A stretch of 64,000 nucleotides of DNA from Arion vulgaris (GCA_020796225.1 CM036771.1:30076703-30140702); one strand, 5' to 3'. Positions 34,131-48,100 are shown, numbered from the stretch's first letter. The notes: generated by a model from the letters alone, not told the origin. Program-made: numbers and translations.

Positions 34131-34229
34131 ACATTTGGCGATTTAGAGAGAACAATTTCCAGCATGTGGTGTCTTTATCAAAGCATTTTAGAGGCACTTA
34201 AAGCGTGTCTTTGTGTTTTTGTGTCCATC

Positions 34230-34475
34230 AACCGGTCGTTTGCTGCAATATAGATCACCAGACATCAGCGGCCACTCCACATCTCTCTGCCAGTGACAGC
34301 AGATGAAACAAACACCGGAGGATGCAGTGCAAGACCGTCCTCTCCTGTGTAAGCTGAGAAGCACCATGTGGCCAGATCCAGCCGACCTAAAAACTAAGCT
34401 TTGGGAAACCTGACGGACCTGAAGCTTATTCTCCACAGTAAATTAAACGCATGACCAGAGATAGCTGAAGAAGAA
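34230..34475 (+). pseudogene. RNase H LINE 3' end, compact copy
   Basis: The plus frame reads QTPEDAVQDRPLLCKLRSTM and PADLKTKLWET. It is followed by CCACAGTAAATTAAACGCAT, GACCAGAGATAGCTGAAG and (GAA)n. This copy shows the 3' UTR before the expansion seen at 49297-50322. Confidence 0.72.
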
Positions 34476-34559
34476 GTTAGTTAAACACACTCGTCACTCT
34501 GTCCCTAATGCATCAATTTCTGCTTCAATAACGTCTAATTTTAAGCTTCATAATGACTG

Positions 34560-35160
34560 TATGGATTCAATAGCAATTTGAGTATAGCAACACTCTAACA
34601 AGTTGAGTATAGCAACACTTTGATAGGTGGGATATAGCAACACTTTAACAGGTTGAGTATAGCAACACTCTAATACTTTGAGTTTAGTAACACTCTAACA
34701 AGTTGTGTATGGCAGCACTCTAACAGTTTTAGTATATCAACACTCTTATAATTTGAGTGTAGTAACACTCTAGCAGTTTAGTATAACAGCACTCTAACAG
34801 TGAGTATAACAACACTCTTTGCAATTCAAGTGATGAACAGTTTTGTGTTGCTACATTAGCGACGGCCATATGCATTTTATGCGGAGCAGGTTGCTTTTTG
34901 TGGTGGTACGCGGCTGTTTCATTCTGGAATTAGTTAACACAGGAAACATTTCACAGTTGTTAGCATTTCGTGTGATTTTCATTGGCACAGGAACGGAGCA
35001 ATTATGGGGTGACCCGTTGCAGTGAAGTTGGAACCGTACTTATGAACTATGAACAACACTCTAACAGGTTGAGTATAACAACACTCTAACAGGTTGAGTA
35101 TAGTAGCACTCTAACAAGTATAGTAAAATAACACTCTATCAGGTTGAGTACAATAGCCCA
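34560..35160 (+). repeat. Degenerate ~25-bp repeat in two blocks
   Basis: Units resemble GAGTATAGCAACACTCTAAC AGGTT with strong divergence, at 34560-34820 and 35044-35160. The ~220 bp between them is unassigned. Scattered related units continue at 35815-35970 beyond a LINE fragment. Confidence 0.85.
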
Positions 35161-35164
35161 CCAT

Positions 35165-35810
35165 CGCAAGCGATGATGACAACAGTCTCAGACATGTGTT
35201 GCTACACATCTCTGGTGTGTGCGAGGGTGACTGTAAAGTTCAATCTTTGAACACAATCCCCTACCACAGGTGGAACATACATGATCAATTTTAAACATGT
35301 GGTTGTTGTGTGTTCTGTCTTTCGTACAGCTCGTTTTCTGTGTGCCTCAACATTACGGCGACTCTCAGCCTTGCGAGTCTTTCTTGCGTTGCTACAGCAC
35401 CACATTTTGGGAATCTTGCGTACAGAAAATGTCATCATGTAGTCTCTATTTCGAAGCATTTTAGAGATACTTTAAGAGTGTCTTTAAAGTTTTTTTTTCT
35501 GCCCCTTCAAGCTCACCATCCATCAGCTGCTTTGGGATGCGTTTATCAGGCATCTGAGCAACGTGACAGGTCCAGCTTACTTGGGCTTTTTGCAACAGGG
35601 TGTTGACGCTTGGGATCTTGGCTCTTTTGAGACCTTCGGTATCTGCAATTTTGTCCTGCCAGTTTATTTTTAGTAGTCTGCATAGACAGCGTGTGTGGAA
35701 GTGGTTTCGTTCTCATGCATTTCTGCTAAACACTGTTGTGTTGTCGCTGGCGTACAGAGAGAGGGTGGTTAGCACTATGGCCTAGTAAACTTTCAGCTTA
35801 TCCCCTTCCG
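35165..35810 (-). pseudogene. LINE 3' end, C2H2 finger family
   Basis: The minus strand has RDYMMTFSVRKIPKMWCCSN, RKTRKAESRRNVEAHRKRAV and a broken C2H2 finger near 35210-35290. Upstream coding continues to about 35800 (reading LLILHAQRLYASNDNTTVF-like). It interrupts the 25-bp repeat. Confidence 0.72.
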
Positions 35811-36036
35811 TATATTTTGAGTATCCAAACACTCCAATTGTTTCATAACTCCAAACTCCACTTTTTCCAACATATGAACACTATAAACGTTTATTTATGT
35901 TAACAATCGATCCAGTTGAATGTAACACTCGGCTAGAACAGCAGTTTGATTATATCAACACTCTATTTGTTATATATACGACCTCATCATTCATTTTTTT
36001 TGGTTAAAATCATTTTCTTTTTCTTCCCCCATCCAG

Positions 36037-36180
36037 CAATGATTCGACTGAACAGAATGAAGGTTTTCCTCCTTCTTCTTACGGTATGTAGTCTGTACGT
36101 GAGTATCAACTTCTACTTCAAGTCCCAATTTTATCCAAAACAGGTTGTCAAAACTACAGAAAAACATTTACGTTCAGAAG
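36037..36180 (+). CDS. B4GALT: B4GALT exon with start codon and signal anchor
   Basis: A pyrimidine-rich tract (36011-36034) and AG at 36035-36036 suggest an upstream 5' UTR intron. The ATG at 36039 starts MIRLNRMKVFLLLLTVCSLY, a short basic tail plus hydrophobic anchor typical of Golgi transferases. Translation runs open to a GTAAGA donor at 36181, ending after one base of codon 48 (phase 1). The upstream frame from 35946 has no coding character. Linking it to the later exons rests on phase, type II topology and position. Confidence 0.75.
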
Positions 36181-39100
36181 GTAAGACATTGGCAAATTAT
36201 AGTTCGTTCCAAAATTCATGAACATCTTTACCGACCGATATAAAATCATCCACTTGACATAAATTCTTGATTTTTACATTTTTATATAGGTAACAGTGAC
36301 GACCTTCCAAAAGTATTTTTTGCTCACCCAAACCTTTAGTTCTGTTATATTTTTATTATATGTTATTACTAAAATTACATCGATGTTGATCTGGTATCGA
36401 AATTTTACAGTACGATTGTCAAGTTTGTCTATAACTAAGCATTTCCGTGTTCCACATGCAATTCAGTGCAAGTAAAAATCGGGAATCCCGTGGAATTAAT
36501 CAGTTCACAATGTTTCCTAACGACTGTCATTGGCTTATGTACGTAACATTTACTTTCATTTATAGAAGTGGAAGATATCATTTGTTCACTATGTGACCTT
36601 TCTTTTTATAATATGTAATAGGGATACAAGTCCTTATGTGGTCACCAGTTGGGAAAAGAAAACGTGGAAGACCTAAGACCACTCTTCGAAGAACAATCCA
36701 ACAAGAAAGTAAACTATTGGGATGTAAAACCATACAAGATCTCCAACTGCTAGCAACGAACCACATCACATGGAGATCTATAACCTCTTCCCTATGTGTC
36801 GCCTTTGGCACGAAAGGAACAAACTAACTAACTAAATAGGGATACGCCTTTGCAATCATTCGCCACCATTGTGTGTATTACTGTAAATTCTAAACTGTGA
36901 TGATCATTTTGTTGTGCTTATGCAAAATTATATAACAAAAAACATTTTCTGCATCAACTAAGGTACCTACCAATTAGTTAAACATTGATTTGTAAGGTCG
37001 TGAGATATATAAGACTGAATGCAAAAAATCACTGGTATACGTCAGGTAGATGGTAGATACGTCAGGTAGATGGTAGATACCAAGGTAGATTTCGTACACA
37101 TTAAACCTTAGTGTGTTCACGAATTTTGGAACGAACTTTAGTATTTTGTTGTTTGTTTCTTATGTTTATATGCAGGGCCGTGCGGTATATTTTCACAGTA
37201 TGATGCAAGTCCTCGAAATGTCGCCCCTTAAATTTTTTTCTATCAAATAACCTTCAATTGTGGTTTTGATTTCTCTTCTTATGCCGCTCCTCTTACGGTT
37301 CCGCCTGATGCGGCCGCCTCTCTGTACCATAGCACCTAATGGCCCTGTTTATATGTGTAGTTTCTATTGTGTTTGTTTTACGTGTGTGTGTGTGTGTATA
37401 AGGGACGGGGGCTTGATAATAGGGATATAAGAAGAAGAAGAAGAAGACAGAAATCTAGTTTTCTGAATGTTGTCTAATAATGTCTCCATAAGAAATCTGG
37501 TTCTCTGAATGTTGTCTAATAATGTCTCCATAAGAAGTCTAGTTTTCTGAATGTTGTCTAATAATGTCTCCATAAGAAGTCTAGTTTTCTGAATGTTGTC
37601 TAATAATGTCTCCATAAGAAGTCTAGTTTTCTGAATGTTGTCTAATAATGTCTCCATAAGAAGTCTAGTTCTCTGAATGTTGTCTAATAATGTCTCCATA
37701 AGAAGTCTAGTTCTCTAGAGGTATGTTTAGTAATTAGGAGAATAACTAGACGTCCAAAGGAAACATGGAAAAGAACTGTGGAGAGAGAGAGTTGAAGGAG
37801 TGTGGCCTGATATGGGAGACGGTTGGTAGAAAGGCAGCAGAACGACAATAGTGGAAGTTTCTTGTGGAAGACGTATGTGTCAATTGGAAGACCAAGAGGA
37901 TATGGATAGATATATAGATGTTTAGTAATGTCTACACAAGAAGTAAAGTTCTCTGGTTGTATGTTCTTTAGTAATGTCTACACAAGAAGTAAAGTTCTCT
38001 GGTTGTATGTTCTTTAGTAATGTCTACACAAGAAGTAAAGTTCTCTGGTTGTATGTTCTTTAGTAATGTCTACACAAGAAGTAAAGTTCTCTGGTTGTAT
38101 GTTCTTTAGTAATGTCTACACAAGAAGTAAAGTTCTCTGGTTGTATGTGCTTTAGTAATGTCTACACAAGGAGTTTAGTTCTCTGGTTGTATGTTCTTTA
38201 GTAATATCTACACAAGAAGTCCAGTTCCCTGTATGTATGTTCTTTAGTAATGTCTACACAAGAAGTCCAGTTCTCTGTATGTATGTTCTTTAGTAATGTC
38301 TACACAAGGAGTTTAGTTCTCTGTATGTAGGATGTTTAGTAATGTCTACACAAGATGTCTAGTTCTCTGTATGTATGTTCTTTAGTAATGTCTACACAAG
38401 GAGTTTGGTTCTCTGTATGCAGGATGTTTAGTAATGTCTACACAAGATGTCTAGTTCTCTGTTTGTATGTTGTTTAGTAATGTCTACACAAGATGTCTAG
38501 TTCTCTGTTTGTATGTTGTTTAGTAATGTCTACACAAGAAGTCTAGAGAAGTAAACTTTGACCACAAATCTGGTTGGAGGGACCCTAAGGCAGTTGATGG
38601 TTGCATGTGTGTATTCCATTTCATCTTCTGGCATCTCCTGAAAACACTGCTTAATTCCAAGCGTATGAACTTTGTCTTTCCTTTTGATAACAGAGATGGG
38701 TGTAGAGGGGGTTGTACAAAATAGGTAAGGCTCATTCCCCATATCAACTGCCTAAGCTAGGCAAACATGGAGATGACACTTCATCCTTGCTCTCAGCTCA
38801 GACACACGCACACACGCAAACTCAGAAGTTGTCACAGTCAAACACTTGCCAATTCAACGTATGTAAAGAGAAAGAATATATATGTATATATACTATATAT
38901 GTGCATATTTTAGCACGTAGTTCATTTGTACAGTAGTTTTTAAAATCTCAAATATCGTTTCTATCACACACACACACATTTACACGCTAACAAAACTACA
39001 GGGTGTTTTTAAAGTCTCACTACGCTTTACATGTAAAACAACTTGAAAATTGAAGTACATGACGTCATAAAAAAAATATGCTAAAACAAAGTAGTGAAAT

Positions 39101-42100
39101 TAGTCACACTAGTTACTGCTATTGTCTACTGTTGTTTTTGGTAAACTCATCATCATCATCAAATAGCTTGTTCTGAGCAGAACTTTACCACCTCAACAGT
39201 CCTCCGGAATTTCTCTCTCTCATAGGCCAGATGTCCTGCCTCTGCAGCCGTCATGTTCAAACCATCAAGACAATGCCTAGAAAACCCCAACAATAATATG
39301 GAATTTGGTAAACTAGAAAGAACAAATGAAATATTCATTATAGCAGATGTTGGAAATATCCACCACAAACTTCAAGATATATCTGTACACGTTCCTTCAT
39401 ATTGTCAAATATTCTTTCTTCAGTTGAAAACACCATTATGGTTTGAGTGAAAAGAATAACCCCAGCAGACAACAGTCATTCACTGCATATTCCATCACAA
39501 TTGACTATGGGACATATTTTATGATGACGCTATGTTGCTTGTTACATTTGTTCTACATATGAAGTGTTGTGAGACTTTACACACACCTTGTACATCCCAC
39601 GTCAGTATTTCATAGTTGTATTACTAATATATATTTATCTCTTTGCTCTCTGTACCAGATGCTTCCGTGAAAATGTTTCATATCGACGAAAACTTTACAA
39701 AAGCAATTAAGAATAACAACTTGGTGGAACTAAATTCCGTTACACGAGTTGTCAATATGCAGCAATCTTCAATCAACACTGACAATCAAACTGTTGTGAA
39801 ATTAGAGGACAAGGCGAGTTATGCTATTATTAGCAAAATACCAAGTACCACAGCTACAATTAAGTTAAACGCAATTGATACCACAGTGTGGAGTGAAGTT
39901 CAGGAAATTCAAAACTTCACTACGGATGAGAAAGCAGATGATGTCAGATGGTGTCCGGACAAACCACCTTTTTTGGGTAGTGGAATATTTGTAAATATAT
40001 AATTATATCTACATCATCATCATCATCGACATCATTTTGATTATCATCACTTTCATCATCTTCTTCATGTTCATCATCTTATCATCATTTTCATCATAAT
40101 GATCATCATCATTTATCTCATCATTTCATCATCATTATTTTCATCATCATTTCATCATCATCCTTTTAATCATCATCATCATCACTTTTATCGTAATCAT
40201 CATTATCACAACACATACCAATCATTACAGTTATGGATGTTGAAATTGCTTTCATTTTCCTCACTGACAAATGATTAAAATGAACGAGTTATTTCACTAT
40301 ATACATATATGTACATCATCATCATCAAGTAGCTTGTCCCTTCCGGAATTTGGCTCCCATGACAACAATCCTGAAAAACTCTCTGTTCTGTGCAAGTTGA
40401 CCGGCGCCAGATCGTCAATGACATATTACACCCATCGTCTTCTGGGTCTTCCTCTCAGTCTTCTTGCACGCACTATTCCCTCCATAATTATCTTCTCTAG
40501 GTGGTCATGTCATTTGATGTGTCCGAAATATTTAATTTTCCTTTATTGTATGCTCTTTAATAGCCAACTTTCTTTAATATCAAACTGTTGCACAACAGAA
40601 GCATTTGTCCTTGTTAATGTACAAACATAATCATATATACGTATATACTCGTATATTCTCTTGGTGTCCAGTTTGCCACAAAAGATTTTCATTGTTGCGG
40701 TTACCCGCATTTCTACCAATTGTTTGCCACATCAGGTCACAACCTTTCAACACTCTTTCCACAGTTCTTCTCCATGTTTTCCTTGGATGTTCATCTATCT
40801 CTGCCCATCCACTGTCCATCGGATGGTTGTCCTAGACAACGTCCCTACTAGTATATAACTTACAATGTGAATTTGAGTGACAGAAGGTTAGCGGTCATCT
40901 CGATTGAGACTTCATTTCGGGTTTGATCTTCCTCCTTTGTAAAACTAGTTGCCCGAATGATCTCGCTCCCTTCATCTAGTGTAATAAATGATTCTCTTGT
41001 TTTCTTTTCATTTACACACTATATTTTATATGAATGTGTTGCCAGCCCAGGATATATATATCTATACATATATAAGAATCAGTTGAATTACATTGTATGT
41101 CGCCCGAGTGGTTACCGGGGCCCAAATTTGGGGTGTAAAGAATAGAACCACTGTTACCTGCCATGTATGTTGTAAGAGGCGACTAAGGAGGTTTGGCTGA
41201 AATCGGATGCATGTGTCCTAAACGTGCAGAAGTCTATGCGTTTAGGGGCCTACCAAACCAATGTGCAACGTATACACGTTCTTGGCAAAGATCAAACATA
41301 TCAAAAGAGTGATTAAAATTGGTCGTAAAGAACGAACGCAAAGAAGAAGAAGAAGAAGACATTGTATGTTTGTCCAAATTGTTTGAAGATATCTGGACGT
41401 CCTGCAAACTTGAGCAAGAGGGTAGCTTTCATACACGGCAAGAGGAAAAATTATCAAACTGAACTATTTGTTCCTTTCTATAACCATATTTCAATTTGGA
41501 ACAAGAGGAGCAAGAGGAAGACCGAGAGATAAGTGGGAGGGAAACTTTAAGAAATGGACCTGGCAGTGTGCAACACCAAGGCGAAAGACAGAGGATGCTG
41601 AGATTCATTGCAGCCAACCTTCGATGTGGAGACGGCACCTGATGATGATGATGATTTCAATTTAACGCACATGGCTATTCTGCGTAGAAATCGCCGAAAT
41701 GTCTATGTTTTCACTACGTTCGCCGTCACGGGATCATGTTGTTACTTTCCGCTGGCAAAAGCCGTAATCACAAAGTACGGTAGTTTTACAAAATACAAAA
41801 ACAGTGACAAAACACAACAACGTTTCTACCAACAAGGCCTTTATCAAACAAACGATACAACAAAGTGACAAATGTCACAGTACACTACATACAGACTTTG
41901 ACAAAGATATTACCAAAACTAATTATTACTTTCCGCTCAATTCCCGAGCACATAACGCTATGATAAGGTCACTATTATTATAACGTATTTTAAACACATG
42001 CCCTCGATTCACGTTCGGGTCACTTTTTGTTAAACGCTCGGTCAATTATTTTATTTTTAAACACGTCGATAAGTTAATAATCTGAATAAATTTAATTTGT

Positions 42101-45100
42101 CAATTGTTATTTTTCAACTTTCACGGGAATTCAATTGTATCAGGTTTTACTGGCAGTTGGAATGAGTTTATGTGGGCTCGGAAGATCAGCGGAAAAGAAT
42201 AACAAATGTAACTTTAGATGTGGTGAAATATTACAACTAGATCTAAACTAAATTCAACTTTCACGGGAACGGAAATTTTGTTGTATCAGGTTTTACTGGC
42301 AATCGGAATGAGGGACATTTTAGTCTTATGTGGTCAACCGACAATCGGAATGAGGGACATTTTAATCTTATGTGGTCAACCGACAATCGGAATGAGGGAC
42401 ATTTTAATCTTATGTGGTCAACCGACAATCGGAATGAGGGACATTTTAGTCTTATGTGGTCAACCGACAATCGGAATGAGGGACATTTTAGTCTTATGTG
42501 GTCAACCGACAATCGGAATGAGGGACATTTTAATCTTATGTGGTCAACAGACAATCGGAATGAGGGACATTTTAGTCTTATGTGGTCAACCGACAATCGG
42601 AATGAGGGACATTTTAGTCTTATGTGGTCAACCGACAATCGGAATGAGGGACATTTTAGTCTTATGTGGTCAACCGACAATCGGAATGAGGGACATTTTA
42701 ATCTTATGTGGTCAACAGACAATCGGAATGAGGGACATTTTAGTCTTATGTGGTCAACCGACAATCGGAATGAGGGACATTTTAGTCTTATGTGGTCAAC
42801 CGACAATCGGAATGAGGGACATTTTAGTCTTATGTGGTCAACCGACAATCGGAATGAGGGACATTTTAGTCTTATGTGGTCAACAGACAATCGGAATGAG
42901 GGACATTTTAGTCTTATGTGGTCAACAGACAATCGGAATGAGGGACATTTTAGTCTTATGTGGTCAACAGACAATCGGAATGAGGGACATTTTAGTCTTA
43001 TGTGGTCAACAGACAATCGGAATGAGGGACATTTTAGTCTTATGTGGTCAACAGACAATCGGAATGAGGGACATTTAAGTCTTATGTGGTCAACCGACAA
43101 TCGGAATGAGGGACATTTTAGTCTTATGTGGTCAACAGACAATCGGAATGAGGGACATTTTAGTCATATGTGGTCAACAGACAATCGGAATGAGGGACAT
43201 TTTAGTCTTATGTGGTCAACCGACAAAGTTTTCAAACCAAGCATGGGGACAAAATGTATGTTTTTAACGGGAAGAAGTCGATTTTGAGGCAACGAGGCAT
43301 GTTTTTATAAGGGACTTTACAAATGTATTTAAACTAAATTCTCGGTGCGAAGAACGGATGAAACTGCTAGTATAAATATAGATATGTGTGTGTGTGTGTG
43401 TGTGCGTGTGTGTGTGTGTGTGTGTGTGCGTGCTTATGTGCAAAGTAAACATTTTCTTTCTATACCTTCAGGTATATTGGTTATTACGGTGTTAGGTACC
43501 AGATATATACCGACAAATAAAATCAACAAATGTTATGTTGATCACAAAATCAATAAAGTACCGATCGGTAAAAATAATAAAATTCTAACACTGTTTTTCT
43601 CCCAATATGTTTCTACTTCTTCTTCTTCTTCACCTTTCAACTCCCAACGGAGCACATGTCTTCAACAACCTTCTTGCAGTTCTTCGTAACCTTATCATAC
43701 CATCTCAGTCTCTCTACTCTACTTAAGCATCCATTTATGAAGGTCTGTAGTTTTCTGGTGGTTTCTTTGTTGTCTTCCATGTTTCCGAGCCATAGAACAC
43801 CACTGACTTCACATTTGATTGAAAGATTCTTAGCTTTGTGTTTGTTTTGATCTCCTTTGACTTCTATATCTTACTCAATGCAATATTCTACAATATTCTA
43901 CAAGGTATGAAAATGGGTTCTTTTTTCCCCCCACTCCCACCTGTTGCCATAATCAATCTTCATGTAAGAGAAACTCTATCCGCAACACGTGGCACCACGT
44001 GTGCTTAGAATAGTTCTCCATTTCTGTCAGATGGGATTAAAGATATTCCTGGTACTCACACTCTTGCTAATATTTGACTACATATCAATATACTATACCA
44101 GAGGTTCCCAAACTTTGCATTACCGCTGACCCCCTTTTAAATACATTTTGCTGCAGAAGACCCCAAAATGTTTCTCTATTCTTTCTTTCTTTCTCGAATC
44201 CTGTATGCCTCACAGCGTCAGGTCAGGAAGAGATTTCTAAAACGGGCCTAGTATGCGCTTCGTAGATAGTCTCTTTCGTCGCCTCTGTTATCTCTGAGGT
44301 CCATCTTTTGCGTGGCCGGCCTTTTGCTTTGTACCCATTGTATCGGAGCAGCATTGCTCTTTGGGTGCACTGTCTGATGGTAATCTGCTTACGTGGCCGA
44401 ACCATTTAATTTGTTGTTTCTTGATGAAGTCTAGTACTGATGTTGTACCCACTTTTTTCCTGATGTCTTCATTTCTCAACCGGTCTCTTCTTGTTACACC
44501 CAGCATTCTGCGTAGACACTTCATCTCTGTTGTGACTAGTTTTCTTCTATTGTTTGTTGTCAGCGTCCAGGTTTGGCACTGGTAACATAATGTGGGAGAA
44601 AGATTGTGTTGAACATTGCTCTTTTTGTGTTCATGATGACGTGTTTGCATCTTAAAATTGGCGCCATTTGCCTATCATTTGATTTGCTTTGTTGCATCTG
44701 TGTTGAATTTCATTAGTTATTCTTTCATTTGCTGAAAAAATGCTCCCAGGTATGTGAAATCTTTTACTTGATTTAGTAGATGATTATCGATGGAGATGTT
44801 GGTAGTGTTTTCCTCTCTGGCGAATGTCATTACTTCTGTTTTGTCGATGTTAATTCTCATGTTGTATTCGTTACATGCTAACTGGAGTCTGTTGATGTGT
44901 TGTTGTAGCTGTTCTTCTGTTGTTGATATGATTGCCTGATCGTCTGCAAAAGAAATTCATTTAAGAGTTCTCCGAGGTTGTTTCCTTCGCTGGTGTTAGC
45001 TATTTTACAAATGTGGTCAATGTACGTGATGAATAGCAGCGGGATAGTACGCAACCTTGTCTTACTCCTGACCCTACGTGAAACTTTTCTGATAATCCTG

Positions 45101-48100
45101 TATTTGTTCTAATCGTACATTGGCTGTCAGTATAAATGTTCTTGCAATGGTTGATTAGGTGTTCATTAACCCCATAGGTTGTTAGTATTTTCCACAACTT
45201 GTGCCTATCTACGCGATCGAACGTTTTTCCTGATCTACAAATGCAACGTGTAAATGTTTGTCGGATTCGATAGTCCTTCTACTAACTGTCTGAGGGCGAA
45301 TATTGCGTCTGTACAGCTTTTGTTCTTCCTGAATCCCATTTGGGAGTCATTAAGCTGTGGCTCGATGATGTGGCGGAGCCTTTTCTCGAGTATTTTGCAG
45401 AATATTTTCCCAGTGTGGCTCAGTAGCGCTATGCCTCTATACTTTGTACAGCCCCTCTTGCTACCTTTCTTCTTCCAGATGGGAACAATTGGAGCATTCC
45501 TCCAATCTTCTGGTGTTTCTTGTGTGATCCAGACTTGGTTGAATAGTCTATGGAGCCAGCTGATTCCTACCTCTTTAGTTGCTTTGATTAGGTCGGCCGG
45601 GATATTGTCTGGGCCTGGTGTTTTATTAGATGGGGCCATATTTACAGCATTTCTGATCTCTGATTGTGTTATGCTTGGTTCTACTCCTGAAGTTACGTTT
45701 ACTGTGTGTTCTTGAGTGTTCGGTTGGTCCTCTTGTTGTAGGTTGAGAAGTTCACTAAAGTATTGTCGCCATCTGTTCATTATCATTTTTGGATCATTAA
45801 GAGCTTGGCCGTTTTCATCGTTAATAATTTCAGTTGGGTCATATTGTTCTTGTCTTTCCCGCATAGCTTTAATTTTCTTGTAAAAATGTCTTGTTGAATT
45901 TTGTAGTCTGAATTTAATGTTTCGCCATAATCTTGCCATGCTTGTATTTTAGACTTCTTTATTATCTCCTTGGCTTGTTTTCTAGCTGTTCTATACTCAG
46001 TGAGGTCGTTTTGATGTTTGTTTTTGCCCATAAGTTGTATCTGTGTTTTTCTCCTTTACCGCTAGTTTTACTTCGTCATTCCACCAAGTTGTGATTTTTG
46101 GTCTGGTACCTCTGTATTTTACTGTTCCGCATGTTTCTTTGGCTGCTTCTAATAAAGTTCTCTTAAATACTGTCCATTCTTCTTCTACTGACTTGCTTTC
46201 TTCAGTTAGTTTAGCAAAATTATCTGTGACTCTTTGAAGATATGACTCTTGTGTGTTGACATCTGTTAATTTATTGATTTTGATTATTTCTTTTGTAGTC
46301 GTGTGTTGCCCTCTGGTACTCTTCTTGTGTGTTCTGATAGTCATAACTACCTCTTTGTGGTCCGTGTCTATGCATAAATTTGGTATAGCCCTAGAGTCTA
46401 CCACTGACCTTCTTTTTGATCTTTTGACTAGAATGAAATCTATTTGGCTCTTGCAGTCTAAGTTGTTCCATTTGTACCAAGTATAAATGTGTGATTGCCC
46501 GTGTTGAAATTGTGTGTTGGTAATAATTAGGTCATGCTGGTTACACAATTCCAGAAGTCTTATCCGTTTCCATTTCTCTGACTAGTGTTGTCTCCGAAGT
46601 GACCTAGATATGACTCAACTCCTGTCCTATCAGAACCTAAATGTGCATTAAAATCACCCAATAGAAAGTAGTCTCTCCCTGATTTGATTCTATTTATAGT
46701 ATCGCTAATGACGTCATAAAATTCATCGCATTCTTCTATATTGTCAGCACTATTACACCGCGAAATTTGAATGTAGGTCGTGTCCATGTCGTTCTCCTGT
46801 ATTGTGATTGTCATTATTCTTTCTGAGATGTAACCTATGTGTAGTATTGACTTAGCTAGATCTGGGTCAATGATGAATCCGACGCCATGTTTAGCTCTTG
46901 CATTGATTTCTACACCTGAGTATGCGTATGTGTAACCTAGATGTAACTTCTTGCAGACTTGTCCTTTGGCGTGTTCTGCTAGTCCTAATATTGCTATTTT
47001 ACGTTTTTTTCATTTGTTCTACGATGTCTTGAAATTTTCCTCGTGCTCACAGATATTAATAGTCATATCTTGATGTTATTTCTGTTTCCCCTGGTCCCTG
47101 CTACCGTTTCGAAATCTCCATAATTCTACGAGCACAAATTGGATTATACCACTGTCGGCTTGCTAGGCCTGTCCCAGTGGCTTCAGAATTCCCTAGATGG
47201 GTCACACGGTGTACTAGACTATCACATTCAGGCTAGAATACACAAATTCCATCCAAAGAAAACTGAAAATCGACTTCGGTTAGAGGCCGGCAGAAATTCA
47301 CAACCAGCTTGCCGCGCCATCTCTATATATGAAAATATTCTAGCGATGAAGTTATTATTACACCCCACCAGCAATTAAGCTGCTCAAATTTCTCAGACTG
47401 CGGGAAACTTCAAATGAGCTTTCATTTTGTTCTGTCAGACATTTAGACTCCTTTCTGGTCCGGGTCCTTTGATTTTGCAGCGGAACTAGTTTAACACTGT
47501 TTTATACATGTTTCTGGCACGCCTACCCAGCATGTTCGTAGCGCGTAGGGAGACGGGTGACAAGCCTCCTTTGAGTGCGATTCAATTTCGCGAGCTGGCA
47601 GAAAAGCCACAGGTTCTCCAGATTTACGGTGTTCGTGGCACTGAACCGAAGGGTTACGATGTCCATGGCAAAGAGCCGAAGAGCTGAAAGCTCAAGTGCT
47701 TCTGAATCCATAGAAAAAAAAATTCATGTTGCTGAAATTTATTATTCTGTTTGAAATGTCAAAGGTCAAAATATTTCTTCAAGCGTTTGAAGACCCCCAG
47801 TGAGTACCTAGTGGACCCCAAGGGATTCCAGTTTGGTAAACGCTATTCTAGGACTAAATCTGCCGTTATTGCTTGTAATACCGCATTTTAGGGAGGTGTA
47901 AGGGGAAGGAGCGACTGTGGAATTTCATGGCCGCATAGCTAGTGCAGTCACTGAGAAACTGTTACATGTTATGATTTTGCTTTATGCCCCTGACAGAAAA
48001 TATAATTGGTTTTTACCGGGGATTGACCCCGAATCTCCCGAATGGTAGCCCGCACTCTAATCCATTCGACCAAACGCTCTACTATATCTAACTGTCGGTA

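Larger units (their letters stand above)
44099..47845. mobile_element. Probable hAT element split by a LINE
   Basis: The left end CAGAGGTTCCCAAACT and the right end, read inward, TAGCGTTTACCAAACT match at 12 of 16 positions. Subterminal GACCCCC is shared in opposite orientation (44128 and 47790). No convincing 8-bp duplication, so it is old. The LINE at 44207-47110 inserted inside; 47139-47711 is unassigned interior. Confidence 0.5.

Noticed and set aside
35946..36038. Upstream start for the galactosyltransferase (ATG at 35946)
   Set aside because: The 31 extra codons cover an intron-like pyrimidine tract and acceptor; ATG at 36039 gives a typical type II anchor.
42261..43287. Frames of 266-319 codons, e.g. 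with repeated DNRNEGHF
   Set aside because: Artefact of the 42-bp array; equally open on three frames.
44361..46486. Plus-strand frames at 44361, 45254, 46043 and 46253
   Set aside because: Antisense shadows of the minus-strand LINE ORF.
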